This document shows, in pieces, positions 16,807 through 25,342 of a stretch of 64,000 nucleotides of DNA (positions are counted from its first letter, which is position 1; every line of letters begins with the position of its first letter). A program made the position numbers and the translations under genes. Below the pieces are notes generated by a model. It was not told where the DNA came from, made no database searches, and was given only the letters and a program-made list of their open reading frames with translations. Source of the DNA: an uncultured Acetatifactor sp. (GTDB taxonomy: Bacteria > Bacillota > Clostridia > Lachnospirales > Lachnospiraceae); the NCBI GenBank assembly GCA_910586485.1, contig CAJUIA010000008.1:43833-107832 (forward strand), given 5' to 3'.

Positions 16807-17586
16807 ATGCTGATTTTTTTTGACATAGACGGAACACTGGTGGGTGCGGACGGGCGCATCATACCGGACAGTGCCAAGAAGGCCATTCAGCAGGCCAGGG
16901 CAGGCGGGCATATCTGCATGATCAATACGGGCAGGACATTGGCCCTGGTGGGGAAGGAGATTACGGAGCAGACGGAATTTGACGGGCTGATCTTAGGCTG
17001 TGGGACTATGGTGCTTTACCGGGGAAAAACTTTGCTCCACAAGACCTTTTCGGTAGAAGAGTCCGCAAGTATTATCGAAGGCTTGTATCAATATGAGATT
17101 GATGCCTGCCTGGAGGGAAGTGAGAGTAATTACTGCGACAGTGAGGACAGATATTTTACAGAGGAATACCGCAGGTTTATCAGCCGCTTCAAGGGCCTCG
17201 GCTATGGCAGCTTCGAGGAAGCGGCAGGCTGTTTTGATAAGTTTTACGCCTATGCTGACAGGGTGGAAAAAATGGAGGGCTTCCGCCGTGAATACGAAAC
17301 CTGGCTGGACTTTGTGGACAGAAAAGGAGGCTATTTTGAAATCATGCCTAAGGGATTTTCCAAGGCCAGCGCCATAGAGTTTGTGGCAGGGACATTGGGA
17401 ATTCCTTTGACGGAAACGGCGGCTATCGGAGACAGCAGTAATGACATTCCCATGATTGAGCGGGCTCATGTCGGCATTGCCATGGGGAATGCCACGGAGG
17501 ACGTTAAGGCTGCTGCCGATTATGTGAGTACGGACCTGACGGAAAGGGGAATTGAGAACGCGCTTAGATGGCTGGGAGTGATTTAA
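16807..17586 (+). CDS. Cof-type HAD-superfamily phosphatase
   Basis: 259 residues; the ATG follows GAATGAGAGGAAAT. HAD motif I is FFDIDGTLVG (Asp nucleophile near residue 6) and motif IV is GDSSNDIPMIERA. The cap insertion between motifs II and III is of C2B type, as in Cof/YidA phosphatases acting on sugar phosphates or FMN/pyridoxal phosphate. The substrate cannot be told from sequence. Confidence 0.9.
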   Translation: MLIFFDIDGTLVGADGRIIPDSAKKAIQQARAGGHICMINTGRTLALVGKEITEQTEFDGLILGCGTMVLYRGKTLLHKTFSVEESASIIEGLYQYEIDACLEGSESNYCDSEDRYFTEEYRRFISRFKGLGYGSFEEAAGCFDKFYAYADRVEKMEGFRREYETWLDFVDRKGGYFEIMPKGFSKASAIEFVAGTLGIPLTETAAIGDSSNDIPMIERAHVGIAMGNATEDVKAAADYVSTDLTERGIENALRWLGVI

Positions 17587-17631
17587 AAATAAAATTGCTG
17601 AAAATAAAATTTGGGATTTGAAAAAATTTAC

Positions 17632-17660
17632 TGGATATATTATCAAAGGTATGCTATAAT
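17632..17660 (+). promoter_or_regulatory. Promoter of tRNA-Gly(CCC)
   Basis: TGGATA (17632-17637), 17-bp spacer, TATAAT (17655-17660), about 33 bp before the mature tRNA 5' end. GAGGCAGATG just after the promoter is a short duplication of the tRNA 5' end. Confidence 0.65.
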
Positions 17661-17692
17661 AACTTTTGTTGAGGCAGATGCCTTGTGAACAG

Positions 17693-17763
17693 GCAGATGT
17701 AGTATATCGGTAGTACATCAGCTTCCCAAGCTGAGGAGGCGGGTTCGACTCCCGTCATCTGCT
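17693..17763 (+). tRNA. tRNA-Gly (anticodon CCC)
   Basis: The acceptor arms GCAGATG and CATCTGC pair fully. The anticodon stem TCAGC/GCTGA encloses TTCCCAA, giving anticodon CCC; the T-arm contains GGTTCGACTCC. The CCA end is not encoded. It is a single gene with its own promoter and terminator. Confidence 0.95.
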
Positions 17764-17781
17764 TTACCGTGAACATCAAAG

Positions 17782-17823
17782 TGGCAGTTGAACACTGACT
17801 TTTCAGTGTGCAACTGCCATTTT
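17782..17823 (+). terminator. Strong bidirectional-looking hairpin after tRNA-Gly
   Basis: TGGCAGTTG (17782-17790) pairs with CAACTGCCA (17811-17819), with an inner stem ACACTGA/TCAGTGT, followed by TTTT. On the minus strand the same stem is followed by CTTTGATG, so it probably also ends the lipoprotein transcript. Confidence 0.8.
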
Positions 17824-17886
17824 AATGTTGTTTGCCCGATATACATATTTCTTTCTGCCTTTTCCGGATTATGCCATGAAAGACTT

Positions 17887-18672
17887 TTAAAAATCCGAGC
17901 GATATTCCTGTATCCGTTTGTCAACATCGACTGCATGGAAATCCAGTTTATAGTCCAGGATTTGTATGGTGCCGAGTTGATTTGTGTCAAATACATATAT
18001 TAGAATGGTGCCTATATTGGCATTATTTTCATAAATGTCAGACAGCTGTTCCCAGCAGGTGAGTAATTCACTGAGTTTCAGATTCACAATAATCTGCCGG
18101 CATAGTCCGAGGCCCTTTAGGGCGCTTATATCCATAGCAGCATATTTATCAATTCGAAGTTCATTGAGAATCGTTCCGTCTTCGCCAAATAAATATTCCA
18201 GCCCCTCAAGACTGGTAAGAAGCTCACAGTCATCCTGCCAGCTGCCAATCAATAAGCATTCCACGTAATCCTGCTCTTTCAGGCTTTGAAATCCTTCCAG
18301 TATCCTGAGATCCGTAATGTTTATATTGTTCCGAAAGTCCAGATTACTGTCTGAAAAGCTTATGCGGGGCAGCCATTCAACATCTTCATCCCTTAGCAGG
18401 CTGAAATCGACAGTATGTATATTCGATAATTGCTCCTCAGTGAAGCTGTCGGTCTGTTCCAGTCCCAGCTCATTGCAGATCTGATAACAAATCTCCGGAT
18501 TTGTAATGATTATGGTTCCCTGTTCGCTTAGCGGTTCCCCTTCAGAGCCGGGAGTATCCTTTTGGACTATTGAAGGAACTGCTTCCGCCGGAGCTTCCTT
18601 TTCTGCACACGCAGTCAGTAGAAATGAAGATGTAAGGAAGATACACACCGGCGCGATTAATCTTTTTTTCAT
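17887..18672 (-). CDS. Leu-rich-repeat-like lipoprotein of unknown function
   Basis: 261 residues. The start is the ATG 7 nt from GGAGG (the adjacent ATG at 18675 is also possible). A lipoprotein signal peptide ends in the lipobox LLTAC (Cys22). The mature part has repeated leucine-spaced segments (VDFSLLRDEDVEWLPRISF, INITDLRILEGFQSL, MDISALKGLGLC) that resemble irregular leucine-rich repeats. It begins only 33 nt after the 3' end of tRNA-Asn and may be read through from it. Extracellular, membrane-anchored; partner unknown. Confidence 0.75.
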   Translation of the reverse strand: MKKRLIAPVCIFLTSSFLLTACAEKEAPAEAVPSIVQKDTPGSEGEPLSEQGTIIITNPEICYQICNELGLEQTDSFTEEQLSNIHTVDFSLLRDEDVEWLPRISFSDSNLDFRNNINITDLRILEGFQSLKEQDYVECLLIGSWQDDCELLTSLEGLEYLFGEDGTILNELRIDKYAAMDISALKGLGLCRQIIVNLKLSELLTCWEQLSDIYENNANIGTILIYVFDTNQLGTIQILDYKLDFHAVDVDKRIQEYRSDF

Positions 18673-18705
18673 CATTTTACCTCCGATCCTGAATGCAATG
18701 CTTAA

Positions 18706-18777
18706 CTCCCCGAGTTGGGCTCGAACCAACAACCCCACGGTTAACAGCCGTGTGCTCTACCATTGAGCTATCGAGGA
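18706..18777 (-). tRNA. tRNA-Asn (anticodon GTT)
   Basis: Read on the minus strand, TCCTCGA pairs with TCGGGGA. The anticodon loop CTGTTAA gives GTT, and the T-arm has GGTTCGAGCCC. A G discriminator follows; CCA is not encoded. Confidence 0.95.
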
Positions 18778-18919
18778 TTATCTATTACAGCATAGTTCTT
18801 TCATGCTGATGTCAGGAAATGATTTCGATCAATAAGATAACCATATTTTTTCCAAATATTCACACAGTGCTTAAAAATTGCAATGCCCGAATATTGATTT
18901 ACCTGGACGCGTGCATCTA

Positions 18920-19984
18920 CTATGGGGTATTTTCCTGCCTGTACTGCGTATAGTCATATTCCGAGTACATTTTTTCAACGGCATCATAGTACTCCATAAA
19001 ATGCTCGCCGGTCAGCCGGCCCTCTCCGGCGGCGATCATCTGCAGGATCTTAGAATTAATCCACTCTCCGTAATGCAGGGTGTCCGTATAATTATCCAGA
19101 TTTTCCGTAATATCAAGGCGGTTGCTGAAGTCATAGACCTGAATATTGGGAACCGTCAGTAAAAGCTCCACGGCGACTCTTTGGGCCTTCAGCTGGGCGT
19201 TCAGCTGCTTTGTTCTGACCAGGGCTTCCCAGTAGCAGATGCTGTAAGGCGGAAAAAATAAGTAAAAGGTAGTATCCGGGTGTGCCTCCGCCAGCTTTAC
19301 AAAATTGGTGTCCACATTTTCACGGATCTGCTGTAAATCTTCTTCTGTGAGGACAAGTGTTTCGTCGCTTTCGTCAAGGAGGGTAAAGGATGCCAGAACA
19401 CTTTCCTTTCCGAAGGATGCGTATTGATTCCAGCTGCCGTACTCATCCATGGTAGTGGTTTTCTGACCAGAACGGGTATAGTTTAAAACGGCAATGGTCT
19501 TGGGAAGCACTTCCTTATTCAGCAGATAATTTACGTCGTTAAAGGGATTGTCGTCGTACAGGTAGGTGGGATACCCTTCGTATTCTTCATAAAGGGGAGG
19601 GTAGTTTAAACGGTTTCCGTCCAGGCTGCACAATACATTCTTGATATTGTCATGCCGGGAGAGGGCTCTGCCAATAGTTTCGCAGGATTCATGGTAGCTT
19701 GCCCCCGAACTTGCAATTTTAATTGCGGCAGCGTCGAAAAGCGTGTTAAACTCACTGCAGTTAAAATTCTGGCACATGCTGGTCCCGGTGATGATGCTGT
19801 CGTATTCATAATACCTTGCAATACCGTCATTTTGATACCGCTCGTCCTTCAAAGGATACTCAAGAAAGCTCCGCCCGCTGCTAAAATGCAGAAAGGGATC
19901 GACGAAGGCCGTGAAGCCCGACAGCAGCAGGAGTACTGCCATTAATCCGCCGATAACGATCATATTCCATTTTTTTGCGCTCAT
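18920..19984 (-). CDS. SGNH/DltD-like partner protein of the MBOAT acyltransferase
   Basis: 354 residues; the ATG follows GGAGGCGGCT. One N-terminal membrane segment (about 8-27) anchors an extracellular domain. It contains SGNH-like blocks: GTSMCQNF (block I, catalytic Ser) and TDTLHYGEW (block V Asp/His). It begins 39 nt downstream of the MBOAT gene. The pair resembles DltB/DltD or AlgI/AlgX-J systems, in which the MBOAT exports an acyl group and the SGNH protein transfers it to an envelope polymer. Polymer and acyl group are unknown. No dltA/C genes are nearby, so acetylation of a polysaccharide is more likely than D-alanylation. Confidence 0.75.
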   Translation of the reverse strand: MSAKKWNMIVIGGLMAVLLLLSGFTAFVDPFLHFSSGRSFLEYPLKDERYQNDGIARYYEYDSIITGTSMCQNFNCSEFNTLFDAAAIKIASSGASYHESCETIGRALSRHDNIKNVLCSLDGNRLNYPPLYEEYEGYPTYLYDDNPFNDVNYLLNKEVLPKTIAVLNYTRSGQKTTTMDEYGSWNQYASFGKESVLASFTLLDESDETLVLTEEDLQQIRENVDTNFVKLAEAHPDTTFYLFFPPYSICYWEALVRTKQLNAQLKAQRVAVELLLTVPNIQVYDFSNRLDITENLDNYTDTLHYGEWINSKILQMIAAGEGRLTGEHFMEYYDAVEKMYSEYDYTQYRQENTP

Positions 19985-20023
19985 AGCCGCCTCCGTATAA
20001 AAAGGTATTTGCTTTTGGCCCGT

Positions 20024-21484
20024 CTAAAAGTTGAAATATAAAAAGGTACTCAGGCCGGAAAGAGAAATGATGGACCAAACCAGAAGAATAATGCTGCCGG
20101 CTGCAGTTTTCCCGTTTGGCACAAATTGCTTTTCATGGCAGTTTTTGGGGATCAGGGCCAGGAACAGGGCAACGGCCATGCAGATCAGCAGATGGACCGC
20201 CGGAAAGCCAGTGACGAATGCCTTTAAAAAGGGCACATGATCCTCTATATAAGTAAATTCCAACAGGTTAAACTGGTCCAGCAGGCCGCCGCTTAACTGC
20301 CATGTCCAGGGGGAGACCAGCTTCTGATAGAGAACGGCGGCGTCCTGCAGCGTCTCCGCCCGGAAAAGAATCCATGCCAGATCTACAAATATAAAGGTTG
20401 CGGCCTGGCCGATCAGCCGGGGAATCTTATCCCAAAACCGTTTGCACAGCCGATGAAGAATGCGGGCGGCCCCGTGAGCCGCGCCCCAGAGAATAAAGGT
20501 CCATCCTGCGCCGTGCCAGATTCCGCTGACCAGAAAGACAATCAGGATATTGAGCAGGGTGCGGCCTTCCCCTTTCCGGCTTCCACCCAAGGGGAAATAA
20601 AGGTATTTGCGCAGAAAGCGGGAGAGAGTGATATGCCACCTTTGCCAGAATTCTGTGATGGATGCCGCCTTATAGGGAGAGTTAAAGTTCATTGGCAACT
20701 CTAAATGAAACATGTTTGCAATGCCTGATGCCATGTCGCAGTATCCGCTGAAATCAAAGTAAAGCTGTAAAGTATATAAAACGGATACGACAGCTGTATC
20801 CAGCGCAGTCAGCATTTCGGGATTTGCAAAGCCAAAGTCTGCTCCCCGGCCAAGGGTGTCCGCAATCAGTACCTTCTTAAAAAGGCCGATGGCAAAAAGG
20901 CGGATGCCGCAGGCCAGCTTGTCCTGATTGAGCTTTTTCCGGGCCGGGTCCTGAAACTGAGGAATCATCTCGGAATGCAGTACGATGGGGCCGGCAATTA
21001 ACTGCGGGAAAAAGGTGATAAACAGGACATAATCAACCAGTCTGTGGTCCTTCGTTTCCAGCCGGTAGGAATCCACCAGGTAAGAGATCTGCTGAAAGGT
21101 AAAAAAGCTGATTCCCAAAGGCATCAATATCTTACGCAGGTGAAAATCAGTGGAAAAAAGCAGATTTACATTTTCCAAAAAGAAATGAAAGTATTTAAAA
21201 TAGAAAATCACCCCCAGATTTACGGTAATTCCGCCTGCCAGCAGTATTTTCCGCCGGACTTTTCCATGCAGCCTAATCAGCAGTCTGGAGGTAAGAAAGT
21301 TTATGATAATGCTTCCTGTCAGCAGGAACAGATAGGAAATATGGAAATAGGCATAAAACCACAGGGACATGCCGATTAAGGCCCATTTCGCCAGGGCCTC
21401 TTTTCCCAGCTGATTCAGGCCAAAATACAATATCAGCGCCGTCGGCAGGAAAAAAAGAATAAAAATGTATGAATTAAACAGCAA
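20024..21484 (-). CDS. MBOAT-family O-acyltransferase (AlgI/DltB-like)
   Basis: 486 residues from a TTG start with AGGAG 8 nt upstream. About ten membrane segments are present. The MBOAT signatures are clear: the YFDFSGYCDMA segment, FNSPYKAASITEFWQRWHITLSRFLR (split here by class convention), and the catalytic His region SGIWHGAGWTFILWG. It is predicted to move acyl groups across the membrane for O-acetylation of a cell-surface glycan. First gene of a two-gene minus-strand operon. Confidence 0.92.
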   Translation of the reverse strand: MLFNSYIFILFFLPTALILYFGLNQLGKEALAKWALIGMSLWFYAYFHISYLFLLTGSIIINFLTSRLLIRLHGKVRRKILLAGGITVNLGVIFYFKYFHFFLENVNLLFSTDFHLRKILMPLGISFFTFQQISYLVDSYRLETKDHRLVDYVLFITFFPQLIAGPIVLHSEMIPQFQDPARKKLNQDKLACGIRLFAIGLFKKVLIADTLGRGADFGFANPEMLTALDTAVVSVLYTLQLYFDFSGYCDMASGIANMFHLELPMNFNSPYKAASITEFWQRWHITLSRFLRKYLYFPLGGSRKGEGRTLLNILIVFLVSGIWHGAGWTFILWGAAHGAARILHRLCKRFWDKIPRLIGQAATFIFVDLAWILFRAETLQDAAVLYQKLVSPWTWQLSGGLLDQFNLLEFTYIEDHVPFLKAFVTGFPAVHLLICMAVALFLALIPKNCHEKQFVPNGKTAAGSIILLVWSIISLSGLSTFLYFNF

Positions 21485-21578
21485 CGGTAAATCTCCTTTT
21501 GTTTAGGAATGATACTTATTGTGTGTAGACCTTTTGTGTTCAATTTAATTATACTGTATTTCGTGGAGGTTTACAAGT

Positions 21579-21800
21579 ATGGATATAATAAAAGTTTTTG
21601 GCTCTAATCTCAAGAAATACCGTACTTCAATGGGAATATCTCAAGAAGTATTTGCAGATAAATGCGGCATGCACCGGACGTATATCAGTGCTATTGAATG
21701 CTATCGCAGAAGTATATCGCTTGAAAATATTCAACGTATTGCAGATGCACTTGGAATTGAAACCTATAAATTATTTTTGGAGGAAAACATGAATGACTGA
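21579..21800 (+). CDS. XRE-family controller protein of a restriction-modification system
   Basis: 73 residues, almost only a helix-turn-helix domain (FGSNLKKYRTSMGISQEVFA, then GMHRTYISAIE). Size, position directly before and overlapping (8 nt) the endonuclease gene, and family fit a C protein, which delays nuclease expression until methylation is established. RBS GGAGG precedes the ATG. A TATACT -10 (21550-21555) lies upstream with only a weak -35 (TAGACC). No clear C-box was identified by eye. Confidence 0.85.
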   Translation: MDIIKVFGSNLKKYRTSMGISQEVFADKCGMHRTYISAIECYRRSISLENIQRIADALGIETYKLFLEENMND

Positions 21801-22809
21801 TTACATTCAAAACATACGAAACTGCAGACTTTCCATATACGATCGAATTGCTCCCGATAACAATTCCTTGTTTATCCCTACGGATGTATTAGAAGAACTC
21901 CTATCAAATTGCCTTATTGGCTACTCCCTTCATGGACTGCCATTAAGGACACGTTCAAAAGAGGTAAAATCTCTTATTTGTACAGCGCTGGGTTATCCTG
22001 TACCACGTGCATTTATAAAAACACAGCCACGATTTCCTGGTCAAAATTTTGATGTTTATACGCAGAAGAGCCTTAATGTTCAAATTTGGAATGAAGAAAT
22101 TGATGCCACAAGACGATATGTTTTTCTCCAAATAGATGAAGATGATATAATTTCAAATGTTCGAGTTATATCTGGTGAATTTCTTGCTCGATTTGATCGG
22201 ACAGGAAAATTGACAACGAAATATCAGGCAACAATGAACCACTTTAATAAAAGCTATTTGCTTTCAGAAGATTCACCTAAAATTATTGATTGGATTACAT
22301 ATCCTCATACTTGCTTGAATAATGTAAATCCTAATGATGATCCATCCAGGCATAAGCTTTTGCCTATTGAAGAAATATTCGACAGACTTCAACCTATGGT
22401 TGGCCTTCGGATTGATTATCTTGATTCGTTGCAGGAACGTAATAGAGGCGCCCAGCTTCATAAATTGATTTGCAAATATCTTGGATATTCAATATATGAA
22501 GATGATGGAACATATCCGGATATAGTAAATCAACTATTGGAAATCAAACTACAAACATCTCCAACTATTGATTTGGGATTGCACTCTCCTGAAGACGGTG
22601 CCCCCATTTTAAGAATCGGAAATACTGTTTTTAGCAGTGAAGATGTACGATATGTAATCTTTGACGGTTCTGTAAGTGGTTCCCATATATCATTGGATAG
22701 GTTATACCTCGTCGCCGGCTGTGATTTCACTCAATACTTTCCATTATTTAAGGGGAAAGGGAAAAATGCCAAGATACAATTACTCTTGCCAGGTGATTTC
22801 TTTGATTAA
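21793..22809 (+). CDS. Type II restriction endonuclease (PD-(D/E)XK)
   Basis: 338 residues. The probable active site is P242-D243 followed six residues later by E250-I-K252, an exact PD-X6-EXK arrangement. The gene overlaps the controller by 8 nt (coupled) and converges on the methyltransferase, with a 4-nt overlap of stop codons. The N-terminal half (about 1-200) is probably the DNA-recognition part. I cannot name the target site. Codon use is clearly more AT-rich than in neighbouring operons, consistent with acquisition. Confidence 0.8.
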   Translation: MTDYIQNIRNCRLSIYDRIAPDNNSLFIPTDVLEELLSNCLIGYSLHGLPLRTRSKEVKSLICTALGYPVPRAFIKTQPRFPGQNFDVYTQKSLNVQIWNEEIDATRRYVFLQIDEDDIISNVRVISGEFLARFDRTGKLTTKYQATMNHFNKSYLLSEDSPKIIDWITYPHTCLNNVNPNDDPSRHKLLPIEEIFDRLQPMVGLRIDYLDSLQERNRGAQLHKLICKYLGYSIYEDDGTYPDIVNQLLEIKLQTSPTIDLGLHSPEDGAPILRIGNTVFSSEDVRYVIFDGSVSGSHISLDRLYLVAGCDFTQYFPLFKGKGKNAKIQLLLPGDFFD

Positions 22810-24452
22810 GTGAAAATTTCATCAACAATATCATTCAATTTTTCTTTATAGCTGAGTATTGAGCATTGCTCTTTCTCAGCTATTATTTTTTTTACTAACA
22901 AAATGGCTTCTTGTGCAAGTTCTGTTGTAGATAAAGGAATAGGGAACTGCTCCACATATTGTGATATATATCTTCTTTTTCCCGAATAAAGTTTTGTGTT
23001 AAATTTAATATCATAATACTTTTCTATAAAGCGGCTATTTGCAATCGCTAAAGCTAAATATACAATATCTTCTGTTATGTGCTCGTATATTTCGATCCAA
23101 TAGCAGTCACCATTAACTACTGCACCGGAAGTATCTAACCAAAACTGTGGATGCTCAGTTATATCACGAAATACAATTTTTCTCTGCTTCCATGATTCGG
23201 GATTTTGAGGGACCCAAATTTCATACCAATTTCGTTTTGCCTGTATAATATACTTTCGACTTGATAATTGTTCAAAATATTTTAAAAGATACTTTTTAGC
23301 ATAAGGATAATCTTCAATATTATATGCTGTCCTTTTCCCGTTTATAGATGTATGTGTATATAATACTTGCCATAAATTAGTATTATCAGGCAAGATTTGA
23401 CCGGCATTTCTATGGGTAATAAGTGGCCTTAGTAATTCTATATTAGCTTTGTCACCATTCCAATCCTTTCCAATAAATACATTATCTGCTGTTGTTTTGA
23501 TTCCAACGTGAATCTTGCCAATGTCAGAAAATCTTTGCCATGTTTTATTTTCAACAGCTGAAAGCCATTTTTGGCACTTATTTGATTGAATAGTCCATAG
23601 CTTCCCTTTATCTAAACTCTGTATAATGCCCTGTTGATATATGTATTTTTTATTATCAGGTGTTTTGTAGCAGCCTGATTTATTTATGGCATCGAAGATA
23701 TTAGTAATATCGCCATCAGACGTATTTACGGAGGCTTCATATACGGATGTAAACAATACATCCTTTGGCTGTGTTGTCTTTCCTTTTGAAAACACTATAA
23801 TGCACGGCAAAACAGAAGAAGAGAACAACTTTGTATCTCCAAAATCTGTGATTCTATGAAGATTACAGTTGTCTATCATATAATTTCTCACAGCAGCTCC
23901 TGATTTAATTGTGAGAAATTTGTTTGAAGTAATATACCCTGCAATTCCATTATCCTTTAGGATGGAATTGGTATAAATAATAAACGCATAATAAATATCT
24001 ATTCTCCCTGATAAATTTAATTTTGCACACATTTCCTGCGCTTTTTCGCTGCCCATAATTTGTGTACGGATAAACGGCGGATTTGCAATTACATAATCAT
24101 ATAATCCTGTAGTTTGTTCTTCGACTGCTTTTAGAAAATCCTCGTTTCTGATTGATAGTTCAACATCAGGAAACAGCTTTGATAATGTTTTTTTTGTTTC
24201 CTTACAAATAACAGCATCTGTTTCATATCCAACAGCTTCAATTTTCACAGCACAAGATTTTCTGAAGGTATTTATAAAAGAAATTAAAAGCTCTCCCTTT
24301 CCAACTGCAGGATCAAGCACTCGGATAGAGCCAATATTGTTATTATTACATGGTTTGTAGTGAATCATCTCAAGTGATAGATAGTCTGCCATTGCTGTTG
24401 GAGTATAAACTACACCATTCGTCTTTTCTTTTTTTATATTAGCATATCTCAT
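22806..24452 (-). CDS. N6-adenine DNA methyltransferase of the R-M system
   Basis: 548 residues. SAM-binding motif I (VLDPAVGKGELL, about 48-59) precedes motif IV (IANPPFIRTQ), the gamma order of Eco57I/TaqI-type adenine methyltransferases. The GVVYTPTAMADYL start is typical of motif X. The C-terminal roughly 300 residues would be the target-recognition domain. It protects host DNA from the convergent nuclease. The start ATG has AAAGGA upstream. The gene is AT-rich, like the nuclease gene. Confidence 0.92.
   Translation of the reverse strand: MRYANIKKEKTNGVVYTPTAMADYLSLEMIHYKPCNNNNIGSIRVLDPAVGKGELLISFINTFRKSCAVKIEAVGYETDAVICKETKKTLSKLFPDVELSIRNEDFLKAVEEQTTGLYDYVIANPPFIRTQIMGSEKAQEMCAKLNLSGRIDIYYAFIIYTNSILKDNGIAGYITSNKFLTIKSGAAVRNYMIDNCNLHRITDFGDTKLFSSSVLPCIIVFSKGKTTQPKDVLFTSVYEASVNTSDGDITNIFDAINKSGCYKTPDNKKYIYQQGIIQSLDKGKLWTIQSNKCQKWLSAVENKTWQRFSDIGKIHVGIKTTADNVFIGKDWNGDKANIELLRPLITHRNAGQILPDNTNLWQVLYTHTSINGKRTAYNIEDYPYAKKYLLKYFEQLSSRKYIIQAKRNWYEIWVPQNPESWKQRKIVFRDITEHPQFWLDTSGAVVNGDCYWIEIYEHITEDIVYLALAIANSRFIEKYYDIKFNTKLYSGKRRYISQYVEQFPIPLSTTELAQEAILLVKKIIAEKEQCSILSYKEKLNDIVDEIFT
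22848..22893 (+). terminator. Terminator of the endonuclease gene, inside the methyltransferase 3' end
   Basis: ATAGCTGAG (22848-22856) pairs with CTCAGCTAT (22875-22883) and is followed by an 8-T run. On the plus strand it ends the controller-nuclease transcript. It also encodes C-terminal residues of the methyltransferase on the other strand. Confidence 0.7.
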
Positions 24453-24601
24453 ATATTTATCCTTTAATAAATTTCATAATTGAAACTGGATAATAGAGTC
24501 GGCTTTTTGATTCTATTATAGAAATTTTGCGGCTTCTATTATTAAAATTCTAATATAAAGTTTTGTGAAATGCAAATAGATTGTAATCGGAACTTGCTTA
24601 T

Positions 24602-24648
24602 TTGACAAGGAAGGATCTCTGTGTTAATATAGACTGACAGTCGGTCGG
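24602..24648 (+). promoter_or_regulatory. Promoter and candidate operator of the TetR gene
   Basis: TTGACA (24602-24607), 17-bp spacer, TAATAT (24625-24630). Directly downstream, ACTGAC and GTCGGTCGGT form an imperfect inverted repeat (24633-24648) of the ACCGAC/GTCGGT type seen at many TetR-family promoters, suggesting autorepression. The rest of the gap 24453-24601 shows nothing clear. Confidence 0.7.
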
Positions 24649-24670
24649 TAAAAAGGAGTGTGTAACTGTA

Positions 24671-25297
24671 ATGCGGATCGTAAAGGCAGCGGAAGAGCGT
24701 AAGCAGGAAATATTGGATGCAGCGGAGCGATTATTTGAAGTAAAGGGGTTTGAAGGTACCAGCATCAGCAACATTTTGGAGGAAACCGGAATCGCCAGAG
24801 GCACGCTTTATTATCACTTCAAGTCCAAGGAAGAGCTTCTGGATGCAGTGATCGAGCGTATGCTTGAGAGAATGACGGCAAGGGCAGGTGAAATTGTCAG
24901 CCGTAAGGAGATTCCGGTGCTGCAGCGTTTTAACATGATGATGATGATCTTTCATGTAAGCAGCGGTCCTCAGGAGGAAATCTTGTTACAGGTACATAAG
25001 CCGCAGAATGCGTTGATGCACCAAAAGATGCAGAAGAGTCTTTTTTTGGGGATTACGCCGCTGATCACTGCATTGATCGAAGAGGGCATTGAAAAAGGAA
25101 TCTGTCAGACGGATTATCCGGCGGAAGCAGTGGAGATGACGTTTTTATACGCCAGTACGGTTTTTGACGGTCTGGCGGAATATGGGGAAGAAGAAAGGCA
25201 GAGAAAAGCGGCGGCATTTATATATCATTTGGAACGGCTGCTTCAGATGGAGCAGGGCAGCCTGAACGCGGCAGTGATGCCTCTTTTTTGCCACTGA
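24671..25297 (+). CDS. TetR/AcrR-family transcriptional regulator
   Basis: 208 residues. The N-terminal helix-turn-helix domain is typical (EILDAAERLFEVKGFEGTS, then ILEETGIARGTLYYHFKSKEELL); the rest is a ligand-binding helical domain. An ATG start is used. It lies 45 nt upstream of the hybrid kinase gene on the same strand and may be cotranscribed with it. The ligand is unknown, and no efflux pump is adjacent. Confidence 0.92.
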   Translation: MRIVKAAEERKQEILDAAERLFEVKGFEGTSISNILEETGIARGTLYYHFKSKEELLDAVIERMLERMTARAGEIVSRKEIPVLQRFNMMMMIFHVSSGPQEEILLQVHKPQNALMHQKMQKSLFLGITPLITALIEEGIEKGICQTDYPAEAVEMTFLYASTVFDGLAEYGEEERQRKAAAFIYHLERLLQMEQGSLNAAVMPLFCH

Positions 25298-25342
25298 GGT
25301 GATGAGAAATATCTGAATTTATGTCATGCAGGGAGGCTGTAG

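Noticed and set aside
17671..17680. GAGGCAGATG upstream of tRNA-Gly as a second tRNA or an att site
   Set aside because: Only about ten bases are repeated, no tRNA fold is possible, and no integrase or mobile element is nearby.
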